From Actinomadura mexicana (GTDB lineage Bacteria; Actinomycetota; Actinomycetes; Streptosporangiales; Streptosporangiaceae), in NCBI RefSeq assembly GCF_900188105.1, contig NZ_FZNP01000022.1, positions 54,690 to 118,689 of the forward strand: a DNA stretch of 64,000 bases. Reading direction: 5' to 3'. Both the position numbers and the translations under genes were made by a program. Shown piece by piece: positions 53,812 through 61,805 of the stretch. How positions within the stretch are numbered: the first letter of the stretch is position 1; each line of letters starts with the position of its first letter. The notes beneath the pieces were generated by a model that searched no databases, had not been told where the DNA came from, and was given only the letters and a program-made list of their open reading frames with translations.

Positions 53812-54599
53812 ACGCGGTCATCGGCAGCCACGACGTGCTGCTGGTGACCCTCGACACGCTGCGCTACGACGTCGCCGCCGAACTGGCCGCCGCGGGGGAG
53901 ACGCCCACCCTCACCGGGCTTCTTCCAGAAGGCCGCTGGGAGCGCCGCCACACACCCGGCAGTTTCACCTACGCCGCGCACGCGGCGATGCTGGCGGGCT
54001 TCCTGCCGACGCCCGCGTCGCCCGGCCCGCATCCGCGGCTGTTCGCCGGCGCCTTCCCGGGCAGCGAGACGACCGCCCCCGGCACGTGGACGTTCGACGC
54101 CGCCGACCTGCCGACGGGCCTTGCCGCCGCGGGCTACCACACGGTCTGCGTGGGCGGCGTCGGGTTCTTCAACAAGCTGACGCCGCTCGGGTCGGCGCTG
54201 CCGTCGCTCTTCGCCGAGAGCCACTGGGAGCGCGGGTTCGGCGTGACCGACCCGGAGTCGCTGCCCAACCAGACCGACCGGATCGCCGAGATCATGGCGC
54301 GGCTGCCCGCCGAACGCCGCCTGTTCCTGCTGCTGAACGTCGCGTCCCTGCACCAGCCCAACTGGTTCTACCTTGAGGGCGCCACAAGCTCGAACGGGGA
54401 CACCCGTGCGAGCCACGCCGCCGCCCTCCGGCATGTGGACGCGCACATCGGCAGGGTGCTCGGGCTGATGCGCCGCCCGTGCTTCGTCATCGTCTGCTCC
54501 GACCACGGGACGGCGTACGGCGAGGACGGCCACACGGGCCACCGCATCGGCCACGAAGTCGTCTGGACCGTTCCGTACGGGGAGTTCGTTCTGTCGTGA
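53808..54599 (+). CDS. STM4013/SEN3800-family hydrolase (alkaline phosphatase superfamily)
   Basis: 263 aa. Metal-binding and nucleophile motifs of the sulfatase/alkaline phosphatase fold: LLVTLDTLRYD with D16, PGSFTYAAHAAML with T54 in the nucleophile position, and a C-terminal VCSDHGTAYGEDG with D232/H233 followed by HTGHRIGHE. It would hydrolyse a phosphate, phosphonate or sulfate ester. ATG 53808 is chosen because it gives the ATGA overlap seen at other junctions; ATG 53799 is an alternative. Confidence 0.85.
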   Translation: MNAVIGSHDVLLVTLDTLRYDVAAELAAAGETPTLTGLLPEGRWERRHTPGSFTYAAHAAMLAGFLPTPASPGPHPRLFAGAFPGSETTAPGTWTFDAADLPTGLAAAGYHTVCVGGVGFFNKLTPLGSALPSLFAESHWERGFGVTDPESLPNQTDRIAEIMARLPAERRLFLLLNVASLHQPNWFYLEGATSSNGDTRASHAAALRHVDAHIGRVLGLMRRPCFVIVCSDHGTAYGEDGHTGHRIGHEVVWTVPYGEFVLS

Positions 54600-55876
54600 A
54601 CCCATATCAGGCGTACGTGTACGCCTATCCGCACAAGACCGCCTACCGTCCGCTGCAACCGGCACCCGGGCTGCGTGACGTGTGGGAGGGGGAGCCGCTC
54701 GACGCGCTCTTCCTGTACCTGCACGTTCCCTTCTGCGAGATGCGGTGCGGCTTCTGCAACCTCTTCACCCGCACCGGCGCGCCCGAGGAGCTGACCGGCG
54801 CCTACCTCGACGCGCTCGACCGCCAGGCGACCGCCGCCCTGAACGCCCTGGACGGTGCCGCCTTCGCCACCGCGGCCTTCGGCGGAGGGACGCCGACCTA
54901 CTTCACCGCGTCCGAGCTGGAACGGCTCTGCGGCATCGCCGGACGGTTCCCCGGGTTCGGGTCGATCCCGCTGGGCGTGGAGACGTCCCCGGCGACCGCC
55001 ACCACCGACCGGCTGGCCGTCCTCGCCGAGCACGGCACCACCCGCGTCTCCATCGGCGTGCAGAGCTTCCTGGACGAGGAGGCCCGCGCGGCCGTCCGGC
55101 CGCAGAAGCGCGCCGAAGTGGAGGCCGCGCTGGACCGCATCCGCGCCGTGGGGTTCCCCGTCCTCAACATCGACCTCATCTACGGCATCGACGGCCAGAC
55201 ACCCGCGACGTGGGCGCACTCCTTGGACGCCGCTCTCACGTGGCGTCCGGAAGAGGTCTACCTGTACCCGCTCTACGTCCGTCCGCTGACCGGCCTCGGA
55301 CGCCGCGCCCAGGACTGGGACGACCAGCGCCTCACCCTCTACAGGCTCGGCCGGGACCACCTTCTCGGCGAAGGCTACGAGCAGGTGTCGATGCGGATGT
55401 TCCGGCTGCCGTCCTCGGGCGCGGGCGGCACGGAATACTGCTGCCAGACGGACGGCATGGTCGGCCTGGGCTGCGGAGCACGCTCCTACACCTCCCGCCT
55501 CCACTATTCGTTCGAGTACGCGGTCGGAGCCGGGCAGGTGCGTTCCATCATCGACGACTATGTGCGCGAGACCGACTTCACCACCGCCCGCGTCGGCTTC
55601 ACTCTGGACGCCGACGAACGCCGCAGGCGGCATCTCGTCCAGTCCCTTCTGCAAGCGACCGGCGTCGACCTAAGCACCTACCGCGCGCGCTTCGGCAGCG
55701 ACCCGATGGACGACTTTCCCGCTGACTTGAAGCCGTTCGCTGAACGCGGATGGCTGGAGACGTCCGAAGACGCCCTCCGGCTGACTCCTGAAGGGCTCGC
55801 CTACTCCGACGCCATCGGCCCGGCGCTCTTCTCGTCCCGCGTGCAGGCGCTGATGGCCTCCTACGAGGCGCGGTGA
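54596..55876 (+). CDS. STM4012-family radical SAM protein (HemN/HemW-like)
   Basis: 426 aa. CxxxCxxC iron-sulfur site C47-C51-C54 in VPFCEMRCGFCNLF; then AFGGGTPTYF, GVETSPATAT, RVSIGVQSFLDEEARA and IDLIYGIDGQT, the HemN-like layout that binds S-adenosylmethionine. A C-terminal HemN-type extension follows (GCGARSYTSRLHYSFEY in part). Radical SAM enzymes make a 5'-deoxyadenosyl radical. HemN homologues include haem chaperones and methyltransferases, so a coproporphyrinogen role should not be assumed. GTG 54596 overlaps the previous stop as GTGA. Confidence 0.9.
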   Translation: MNPYQAYVYAYPHKTAYRPLQPAPGLRDVWEGEPLDALFLYLHVPFCEMRCGFCNLFTRTGAPEELTGAYLDALDRQATAALNALDGAAFATAAFGGGTPTYFTASELERLCGIAGRFPGFGSIPLGVETSPATATTDRLAVLAEHGTTRVSIGVQSFLDEEARAAVRPQKRAEVEAALDRIRAVGFPVLNIDLIYGIDGQTPATWAHSLDAALTWRPEEVYLYPLYVRPLTGLGRRAQDWDDQRLTLYRLGRDHLLGEGYEQVSMRMFRLPSSGAGGTEYCCQTDGMVGLGCGARSYTSRLHYSFEYAVGAGQVRSIIDDYVRETDFTTARVGFTLDADERRRRHLVQSLLQATGVDLSTYRARFGSDPMDDFPADLKPFAERGWLETSEDALRLTPEGLAYSDAIGPALFSSRVQALMASYEAR

Positions 55877-56730
55877 TGGACCATCTGACGATCCTCTACC
55901 GAGGGCCGCTGGCCAGTTGCGACTACGACTGCCCGTACTGCCCGTTCGCCAAGCGCCGCGACACCCCGGAGCAGCTCCGCGCCGACCGCGCCGCGCTCGA
56001 ACGCTTCACCGAGTGGGTGTCGCGTTGCGGCCACCGCGTCTCGGTCCTGTTCACGCCGTGGGGCGAAGGGCTCGCCCGCTCCTGGTACCGGCGCGCCCTG
56101 ACCGACCTCAGCCACCTTCCGCACGTGGACCGGGTGGCGATCCAGACGAACCTCAGCCACCGCGTGTCATGGACGGCCGGCGCCGACCGCACACGGTTGG
56201 CGCTGTGGGCGACCTACCACCCCGGCCAGGTCCCGTACGAGCGGTTCCTGGGCAAGTGCCTGGACCTGGCGGCGCGCGGGGTCCGCCACAGCGTCGGGAT
56301 CGTCGGGCAGCCGGAGCACCTCGACGCCGCCCGCCGCCTCCGCGCCGACCTTCCCGCCGGAACCTATCTCTGGGTCAACGCGGCCGAAGGGCGCACCTAC
56401 GGCGACGACGAGGCCGCCTCCTGGACCGAGATCGACCCCCTGTTCCCCGTGAGCCGCCACCCGCACGCGAGCCGCGGCCTCTCCTGCCGGACGGGGGACA
56501 CGGTCGTGTCAGTGGACGGCGACGGCACGGTCCGCCGCTGCCACTTCGTCCCGTCCGTCCTGGGCAACCTCTACGACGGCTCGTTCCGTGCCGCCCTGGC
56601 GCCCCGCCCGTGCCCTCTCGACACGTGCGACTGCCACATCGGCTACGTCCACCTCGAACCCCTCGGCCTCTACGACGCCTTCGCCGACGGCATCCTCGAA
56701 CGAATCCCCGCCCTGTTCAGCCGTCCCTGA
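55876..56730 (+). CDS. STM4011-family radical SAM protein with auxiliary-cluster cysteines
   Basis: 284 aa. N-terminal radical SAM site C15-C19-C22 in LASCDYDCPYCPF. A set of C-terminal cysteines (C204, C222, C246, C251, C253) in SCRTGD, RRCHFV and CPLDTCDC looks like SPASM-type auxiliary Fe-S ligands, which are common in enzymes that modify peptides. ATG 55876 shares its A with the STM4012 stop; GTG 55873 is an alternative giving one extra residue. Last gene of the cassette; the WYL regulator gene is convergent, 89 bases on. Confidence 0.9.
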   Translation: MDHLTILYRGPLASCDYDCPYCPFAKRRDTPEQLRADRAALERFTEWVSRCGHRVSVLFTPWGEGLARSWYRRALTDLSHLPHVDRVAIQTNLSHRVSWTAGADRTRLALWATYHPGQVPYERFLGKCLDLAARGVRHSVGIVGQPEHLDAARRLRADLPAGTYLWVNAAEGRTYGDDEAASWTEIDPLFPVSRHPHASRGLSCRTGDTVVSVDGDGTVRRCHFVPSVLGNLYDGSFRAALAPRPCPLDTCDCHIGYVHLEPLGLYDAFADGILERIPALFSRP

Positions 56731-56819
56731 CCTCGTCCGCGCGGTGAACCGCACGACGGCAGCGACATCGGGCGGCGGGGACCGAGGCGGGTGCGCGCCG
56801 CCGGAGCAGGCACCGCTGT

Positions 56820-57818
56820 TCAGCGGTCCCGGCCCTGAGCCGAAGCCTGCTCCTGCCCGCGCTGTTCATCTGGACCGGAGGTGTAGCGGCCGGCGAGTTC
56901 GGCACCGATCCGGGCGAGTTCGCGCTGGACGGTGCGTGGCTCGACGACGTCGAGCAGCGTCCCCCAGCCGGCGAGGTGGCGGGCGATGTCCAGGGGGGTC
57001 GGGGCGGCGAGGCGGACCCGGACACGCCCGTGGCCGGCCTCACCGTCGGTGTGGCAGTGCCGTCCGAACTGCTCGCGCAGGACCGGCACGAACCGCTCCT
57101 CGATGAGCACGGTCGCCCACGTGCGCGAGCGTCGCTTCTCGATCTCGTCGACGACCTCCTGCCAGGCGGTGGCGAGGGTGAAGTCGTCGGGGCGTCCGGC
57201 GGGAAGGCCGGTCGGCTCGGCCCGGGTGATCCGGTCGACGCGGAAGGTCCGCCGTCCTCGGTCGGTGTCCGCCAGCAGATACCAGATGTCGTCCTTGTCG
57301 ATCAGGCCCCACGGGTCGACCAGCCGTTCCGTCGGTTCCCGGGTGCGGCCGGCGTAGGTCAGGCGGACCTTGCGGCGCCGGATCACGGCGGTCTGCAGCA
57401 GGTCGACCATCGCGGGCCGGGGGCGGTCCCGCTCGCCCCACCGGACGGGGTCGACGATCGTCGCGTCCATGGCGGCCTCGGCGTCGGTGCGGAAGGTCCG
57501 CGGCAGGGCTCCCATGAGCTTGCGCAGCGCCGCTCCGGCCTCGGGTGAAACGGCGGCGGCGGGGCCGGCGAGCAGGAACAGGGCCTGCGCCTCGGCCGCC
57601 GTCAGACCGCTGAGGTCGGTGCGGGCGCCGCCGACCAGCTGCCAGCCGCCCCCGCGACCCGGCTGCGGGTAGACCGGGACGCCGGCCGACGCGAGCGCCT
57701 CCAGGTCGCGGCGGGCGGTGGCCACCGACACCTGGAGTTCCGCCGCCAGGTCGGCGGCGGTCACACGACCACGGATCTGCATGAGCAGCAGGACGGCGAC
57801 GAGGCGGTCAGCACGCAT
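56820..57818 (-). CDS. WYL-domain transcriptional regulator (DeoR-type HTH)
   Basis: 332 aa. An N-terminal winged helix-turn-helix (RLVAVLLLMQIRGRVTAADLAAELQVSVATARRDLEAL in segments, about 5-45) is followed by a WYL domain at about 150-215 (TYAGRTREPTERLVDPWGLIDKDDIWYLLA in part) and a WCX-like C-terminus. WYL proteins sense nucleotides or ligands and act as regulators. ATG 57818 follows GAATCT by 6 bases, probably leaderless. A perfect 10-bp inverted repeat at 57837-57861 lies just upstream, a likely autoregulatory operator also covering the divergent YdeI-like gene. Confidence 0.9.
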   Translation of the reverse strand: MRADRLVAVLLLMQIRGRVTAADLAAELQVSVATARRDLEALASAGVPVYPQPGRGGGWQLVGGARTDLSGLTAAEAQALFLLAGPAAAVSPEAGAALRKLMGALPRTFRTDAEAAMDATIVDPVRWGERDRPRPAMVDLLQTAVIRRRKVRLTYAGRTREPTERLVDPWGLIDKDDIWYLLADTDRGRRTFRVDRITRAEPTGLPAGRPDDFTLATAWQEVVDEIEKRRSRTWATVLIEERFVPVLREQFGRHCHTDGEAGHGRVRVRLAAPTPLDIARHLAGWGTLLDVVEPRTVQRELARIGAELAGRYTSGPDEQRGQEQASAQGRDR

Positions 57819-57836
57819 GGAACCAGATTCTCAGAC

Positions 57837-57861
57837 AAAGTGCTCAGAAGATGAGCACTTT
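57837..57861. promoter_or_regulatory. inverted repeat AAAGTGCTCA-N5-TGAGCACTTT
   Basis: A perfect 10-bp inverted repeat with 5-base spacer, 18 bases upstream of the WYL regulator start and 46 bases before the start used for the YdeI-like gene. Probable operator for the WYL protein. Confidence 0.7.
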
Positions 57862-57907
57862 ACCGGGAAGCATGAGTGTCGTCGCCCACCGAGAAGGGAA
57901 CCATCCG

Positions 57908-58534
57908 ATGCTGCGAGGCCCGATCACCGACCAACCCCTTCGGCAACATCCTCGGCGTCATGGACGACCAGCACTGCCTGCGGGGCTTGGGCCGATGCAT
58001 TTCGCGGACGCCGCCGAGTGGGAGGCATGGCTGGCCGAGCACCACGAGAGCGGGGACGGCGCCTGGCTGAAGATCGCCAAGAGGGGGGCGGGCGCCGACT
58101 CCGTCACGATCACCCAGGCGCTGGAGATCGCGCTGTGCTACGGCTGGATCGACAGCCGGCGCAGGTCTCACGACGAGCACTTCTACCTGCAGCGGTACTC
58201 ACGCCGTCGCAGGGGCGGATCCTGGTCGCGGAAGAACGTCGAGCGCGTGGAGGCGCTGACCGCCGCCGGGCGGATGCGGCCGCCCGGTCTGGCCGAAGTC
58301 GCCGCCGCCCAGGCGGACGGCCGCTGGGCGGCCGCCTACGCCGCCCAGCAGGACGCCACCGTTCCACCCGACCTGGCGGCCGCGCTCGCGGCCTGCCCGC
58401 AGGCCGCCGCCCGCTTCGAGGCACTCGACAGGACCACCCGATACCTCCTGATCCTTCCGCTGCTCAAGGCCCGGACCCCGGCCGGGCGCGCCGCCCGCCT
58501 GCACAGGGCGGTCTCCGGCCTGCTGGATCAGTAG
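57908..58534 (+). CDS. YdeI/OmpD-associated-like family protein
   Basis: 208 aa from ATG 57908. The conserved core begins HFADAAEWEAWLAEHH and includes GAWLKIAKRGAG, ALEIALCYGWIDSRRRSHDEHFYLQRY in part, SRKNVERVEALTAAGRMRPPGLAEV and a C-terminal helix. This is the YdeI/DUF1801-related family of unknown chemistry. The start is uncertain: the first 29 residues before HFAD look unlike homologues, ATG 57995 would begin at the core, and another frame holds MDDQ-type sequence, so a frameshift or a later start is possible. AAGGGA precedes ATG 57908. Confidence 0.8.
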   Translation: MLRGPITDQPLRQHPRRHGRPALPAGLGPMHFADAAEWEAWLAEHHESGDGAWLKIAKRGAGADSVTITQALEIALCYGWIDSRRRSHDEHFYLQRYSRRRRGGSWSRKNVERVEALTAAGRMRPPGLAEVAAAQADGRWAAAYAAQQDATVPPDLAAALAACPQAAARFEALDRTTRYLLILPLLKARTPAGRAARLHRAVSGLLDQ

Positions 58535-58582
58535 GACCGGTCGCCGAGACCGGGAACGCAGCATGATCGGGGTCATACAGGG

Positions 58583-58611
58583 CGGTTCCGACCAGGACCT
58601 GGTCGGAACCG
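58583..58611. terminator. bidirectional terminator
   Basis: A perfect 14-bp inverted repeat CGGTTCCGACCAGG / CCTGGTCGGAACCG around a single base, between the convergent YdeI-like and DUF6745 genes. Confidence 0.85.
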
Positions 58612-58622
58612 GCCCCCTTGGG

Positions 58623-59774
58623 TCAGGTCTGCTTCTCGGGGTGGTAGTCGGCCTCGTCCACGCCGAACGTCCATGCGACGCCCGCGCGCGCCGTCTGGGT
58701 GTCGGGCGGGACGCGCAGGTAGTAAGTGCGGTGCGTTCCGTCCGGTTCCGGGGTGGAATTCACCACCTCCACCATGGCCACGGGCTCGTCGCCCGGCAGT
58801 TCGATCGTCCACAGGACGCCCGTCTCGTCCCGGTGCCGGGGACGCGCGCCGGTCTCGGCCAGGTACCGGTCGTAGCCGAAGATCTCCAGCATCACGCGGC
58901 GCAGCTCGGCGTTCTGCTCGGAGGAGATGCGGTCGGGCGTCAGGTCGGTCAGCGAAGCGACGAAGCCGGCCGGGATCGGCATGCCGCGCCATGCGTGCAG
59001 CCCGAATCCGTCCGGATAGGCGAGGGCGGGACCGTTCCCGCGATGCAGCCGCCCGGGCTCGTCACGGTGGAGCTCGCTCGGCCGCTCCGAGAGGATCACC
59101 AGCCGCTCGTAGGGCCACCACCAGCCGGCCGACCGGGCCACCTCCGCCAGCCCGGCCAGCGGGCCGTCGAGGCGTCCGAGCGACTCGAACAACGCCAGCC
59201 ACGGCCCGTCGTGCTGGCCCAGGACGGCGTCCAGCGTGGCCGCGCGCAGCAGCGCCCCCGCCGCGTCCCCCTCCGGGGTGGACCGCCTGTTCCTCCGCGC
59301 GCCGGGCCTGCGCTGCGCCTGCTCGCCGACCGCGCCGCGGACGCGCGTGACCAGCGCCTGAACCTGGTCCCACAGCATGCCGCCTGTCTCGGCCCACATG
59401 CGCGGCCACTGCTCCGGCCCCAGCTCGGAACAGGCCGCCGCGCGTTCGGCCTCCCAGGGGCGGGTGCGCACGTCCGTCAGGACGCTCGGCCCCGCCTCAC
59501 TGTCACCGAGGTCGGCGCGGGCCCGTTCGAGCAGCCCGTCACGCCCGGCCTTCTCCAGCGTCTCGCCGTGCCCGGCGATCACGGCCGCCACGACGGCACC
59601 GCGCACGGGGGAGGGCACCCACAGGTACCGCTCCGGGGGCTTCAGCCCGGCGGAGGTGTAGGCGGCGGCCACACCCGCCTCGGCGCGGGCCCGGTCGGCG
59701 GGGCCGGTGGCGAACGCCGCCGCCTGCCAGTCGCCGACCACATAGTGGCTCTCGCGCACCGTTCCGGTGATCAC
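58623..59774 (-). CDS. DUF6745-domain protein
   Basis: 383 aa. The C-terminal ~150 residues carry the DUF6745 signature: GNGPALAYPDGFGLHAWRG, MLEIFGYDRYLAETGA, RHRDETGVLWTIELPG, VEVVNSTPEPDGT, YYLRVPP. The N-terminal part is helical with several Trp. The function is unknown. GTG 59774 has GGAGG at 9 bases. The 108-aa gene upstream ends 14 bases before, so the two are a unit. Confidence 0.85.
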   Translation of the reverse strand: MITGTVRESHYVVGDWQAAAFATGPADRARAEAGVAAAYTSAGLKPPERYLWVPSPVRGAVVAAVIAGHGETLEKAGRDGLLERARADLGDSEAGPSVLTDVRTRPWEAERAAACSELGPEQWPRMWAETGGMLWDQVQALVTRVRGAVGEQAQRRPGARRNRRSTPEGDAAGALLRAATLDAVLGQHDGPWLALFESLGRLDGPLAGLAEVARSAGWWWPYERLVILSERPSELHRDEPGRLHRGNGPALAYPDGFGLHAWRGMPIPAGFVASLTDLTPDRISSEQNAELRRVMLEIFGYDRYLAETGARPRHRDETGVLWTIELPGDEPVAMVEVVNSTPEPDGTHRTYYLRVPPDTQTARAGVAWTFGVDEADYHPEKQT

Positions 59775-59788
59775 GATGTCCCGCCTCC

Positions 59789-60115
59789 TCAGTCGGCCAC
59801 GACGCGGACGGAACCGGGCACGTACTCGCGCTGGCGTATCACCCGGTACCAGCCCTTGGGCAGCGTGATCGCCGCGTGCTCCTCGTGCACCAGACGCCCG
59901 CCGGACGGCAGGTGCAGGTGGTCCGGCACGAGCGGGTCGGGGGTGCGCAGCAGGGTCCCGGGCGCGGCCAGCGCGTGCGCGTGCCCGGTGGCCTCGCCGC
60001 GCGCGAGCACCATGCGGCCCCGGCCGTCGCGCGGTGACGGCGGCAGCCCGCGGACGGACCGCGGAACCGCCTCCTCGGGCACGGGCAGGATCAGGACGTC
60101 TCCCTGTCGGTACAT
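59789..60115 (-). CDS. small conserved protein linked to DUF6745
   Basis: 108 aa. All-beta look: MYRQGDVLILPVPEEAVP, GRMVLARGEATGHAHAL, HEEHAAITLPKGWYRVIRQREYVPG. The HAHAL and ITLPKG blocks are the most conserved-looking. Small proteins of this type are found next to DUF6745 genes in actinobacteria. ATG 60115 follows TACGTT by 6 bases (leaderless). The frame is open for 500 codons upstream only because of GC bias; it is not one protein. Confidence 0.8.
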   Translation of the reverse strand: MYRQGDVLILPVPEEAVPRSVRGLPPSPRDGRGRMVLARGEATGHAHALAAPGTLLRTPDPLVPDHLHLPSGGRLVHEEHAAITLPKGWYRVIRQREYVPGSVRVVAD

Positions 60116-60166
60116 GCGCCGAACGTAACGCCCACCAACGACAAACCTCCCCACCCCGCGGCCCGC

Positions 60167-60278
60167 CATCGATGGCACCGGCCGCCGATGGCACCGGCCG
60201 TCGAGGTGACCGGTCGTCGGGGTGGTCGGCCGCCCGTGAGATGGGCCGTCGAAGTGGTCGGCCGTCGGTGCTGCCTGT
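60167..60278. repeat. 16-bp tandem repeat, seven degenerate units
   Basis: Seven contiguous 16-base units: CATCGATGGCACCGGC, CGCCGATGGCACCGGC, CGTCGAGGTGACCGGT, CGTCGGGGTGGTCGGC, CGCCCGTGAGATGGGC, CGTCGAAGTGGTCGGC, CGTCGGTGCTGCCTGT. Consensus is about CGTCGAGGTGGCCGGC. It fills the gap between the exporter stop and the small gene's promoter. Confidence 0.8.
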
Positions 60279-60282
60279 GGGG

Positions 60283-61653
60283 TCAGAAGCCGCGGGTTCG
60301 GCGGGCCGCCGGGCGGGCCCAGTTGCCGGACGCGCTCAGGCCGATGTGCTGGAACGCGCGGACGAGCTCGCCGCCGAGGTTCACGCCGGCGCCGAGGGCG
60401 AGCGCCACGGACACGGCTCCGATGAGGCTCAGCACCCCCGCCTGCGGTGAACCGGTGTTGAGCTCGACCATGCCGCGGTAGAGCGCCGTCCCCGGCAGGA
60501 GCGGGCCGATGGCGGGGACCACGAACGGCATGACGGGCTCCCCGTGCCTGCGGGCGAGCCAGCTCGCCATCACGCCGACGACGGTGGCGGCCATGGCCGC
60601 GGCCAACACGGGTGGAACGTGCCATCCTCGGGCCAGGACGTAGAGCACCCAGATCAGCGCGCCGCCGAGGGCGACGGTGGTCAGCACGTCCCGCGGGGCC
60701 GCGAGGGACACCGCGAACGTCAGCGAGATGGCGGCGGCGGCGACGACGGCTACGGGCTCCAGGCTCGCCGACGGGGTGGGCAGGTGCCGGACGTCGATCG
60801 GCACGCCCAGGCTTACCCCGATGTACACCACGGCGCCCAGCCCGGCGACGATCGCCGCGATCATGAAGAAGACCTCCAGCACCCGCGCCCCGGCGCTGAC
60901 CAGGTCGCCGGTGATGCCGTCCTGGATGCTCGCCACCAGCGGACGCCCCGGGAGCAGCGCCAGGATCGAGCCGGTGACGATCGTGGCGGCCTGGCCGGGG
61001 TTGCCCATCGCCACCACCACCGCGGCCGCCGCCGCGCCGATCGCGGCGGCCACCGTCAGCTGGAAGAACTCCGCGATGCCGCGGCGCGCCAGCGCGGCGG
61101 CCGTGCGGTCGCCCAGCATCGTGGCGACGAACGCGGTGGTCGCCACCAGCGGCCCGCCGCCGGACAGCACGCTGCCCGACGCGGCGATGAGCCCGAGGGA
61201 CACCACCAGCAGCCAGGTCGGATACGGGGGGCCGTGCCTTTTGATCTCCGCGAGCCGCCTGTGGGCCTCCTCCAGTTCGAGCATGCCGATGGACGCGTCC
61301 TGGACGAGCTGGTGCAGCGCGGTGAGCCGCCAGTAGGCCGGAGTCCGGCGCCGGATGGACCGCGCGCTGGTCATCGGCGCCGCGCCCCCTCCGGGGTGCG
61401 CCGATACGAGGATGCTGGTCAGTGTGACCTGCACCTCGCAACGGGGGAGCTCGTAGGCCACGCCCAGGCCGAGCATGGCCTCGTTCACGCGCTCGGTGGT
61501 CTCGCCGCTGGCAAGCAGCAGTTCGCCCACCCGCAGGACGAGGTCGATGACCCGCGGGTCGACGACCTCGCCGGGCTCGTCTTCGGGCGGTTCCGGGGGC
61601 GACCCGTCCATGAGGACCTGCCATGTCCGCCGCAAGCGTTCAGCCGCGCCCAT
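60283..61653 (-). CDS. threonine/serine exporter family protein (ThrE)
   Basis: 456 aa. The N-terminal soluble part (about 20-150) has the ThrE domain pattern: LVLRVGELLLASGETTERVNEAM, VQVTLTSILVSAHP and MTSARSIRRRTPAYWRLTALHQLV in segments. About ten hydrophobic segments follow from 160 to 440, the ThrE/ThrE_2 fused layout. It would export threonine, serine or small peptides. ATG 61653 is used because it precedes the conserved part; a GGGGG run lies 1-5 bases upstream. Confidence 0.88.
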   Translation of the reverse strand: MGAAERLRRTWQVLMDGSPPEPPEDEPGEVVDPRVIDLVLRVGELLLASGETTERVNEAMLGLGVAYELPRCEVQVTLTSILVSAHPGGGAAPMTSARSIRRRTPAYWRLTALHQLVQDASIGMLELEEAHRRLAEIKRHGPPYPTWLLVVSLGLIAASGSVLSGGGPLVATTAFVATMLGDRTAAALARRGIAEFFQLTVAAAIGAAAAAVVVAMGNPGQAATIVTGSILALLPGRPLVASIQDGITGDLVSAGARVLEVFFMIAAIVAGLGAVVYIGVSLGVPIDVRHLPTPSASLEPVAVVAAAAISLTFAVSLAAPRDVLTTVALGGALIWVLYVLARGWHVPPVLAAAMAATVVGVMASWLARRHGEPVMPFVVPAIGPLLPGTALYRGMVELNTGSPQAGVLSLIGAVSVALALGAGVNLGGELVRAFQHIGLSASGNWARPAARRTRGF

Positions 61654-61805
61654 ACCCCCGCTGGTGTCCCTTCCCGCCCATGAATCGATCTTGACTGGCA
61701 GGCTACCCACCAGCCGGGTGTCCCCAATCCGTGGCCCGCGTCCCACCTTCTCCACAGAACGTGATTCTGGTGCGGTGTCCTTCGAGGCACTGGTACGAAG
61801 GACGC

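Noticed and set aside
54596..55876. Coproporphyrinogen III dehydrogenase (HemN) for STM4012
   Set aside because: HemN-like radical SAM folds are widely reused; the cassette contains no haem gene and matches STM4012 context.
59789..61624. One 611-aa protein joining the small DUF6745 partner to a frame inside the exporter gene
   Set aside because: The upstream part runs through the tandem repeat and the exporter in the wrong frame; the real small gene starts at 60115.
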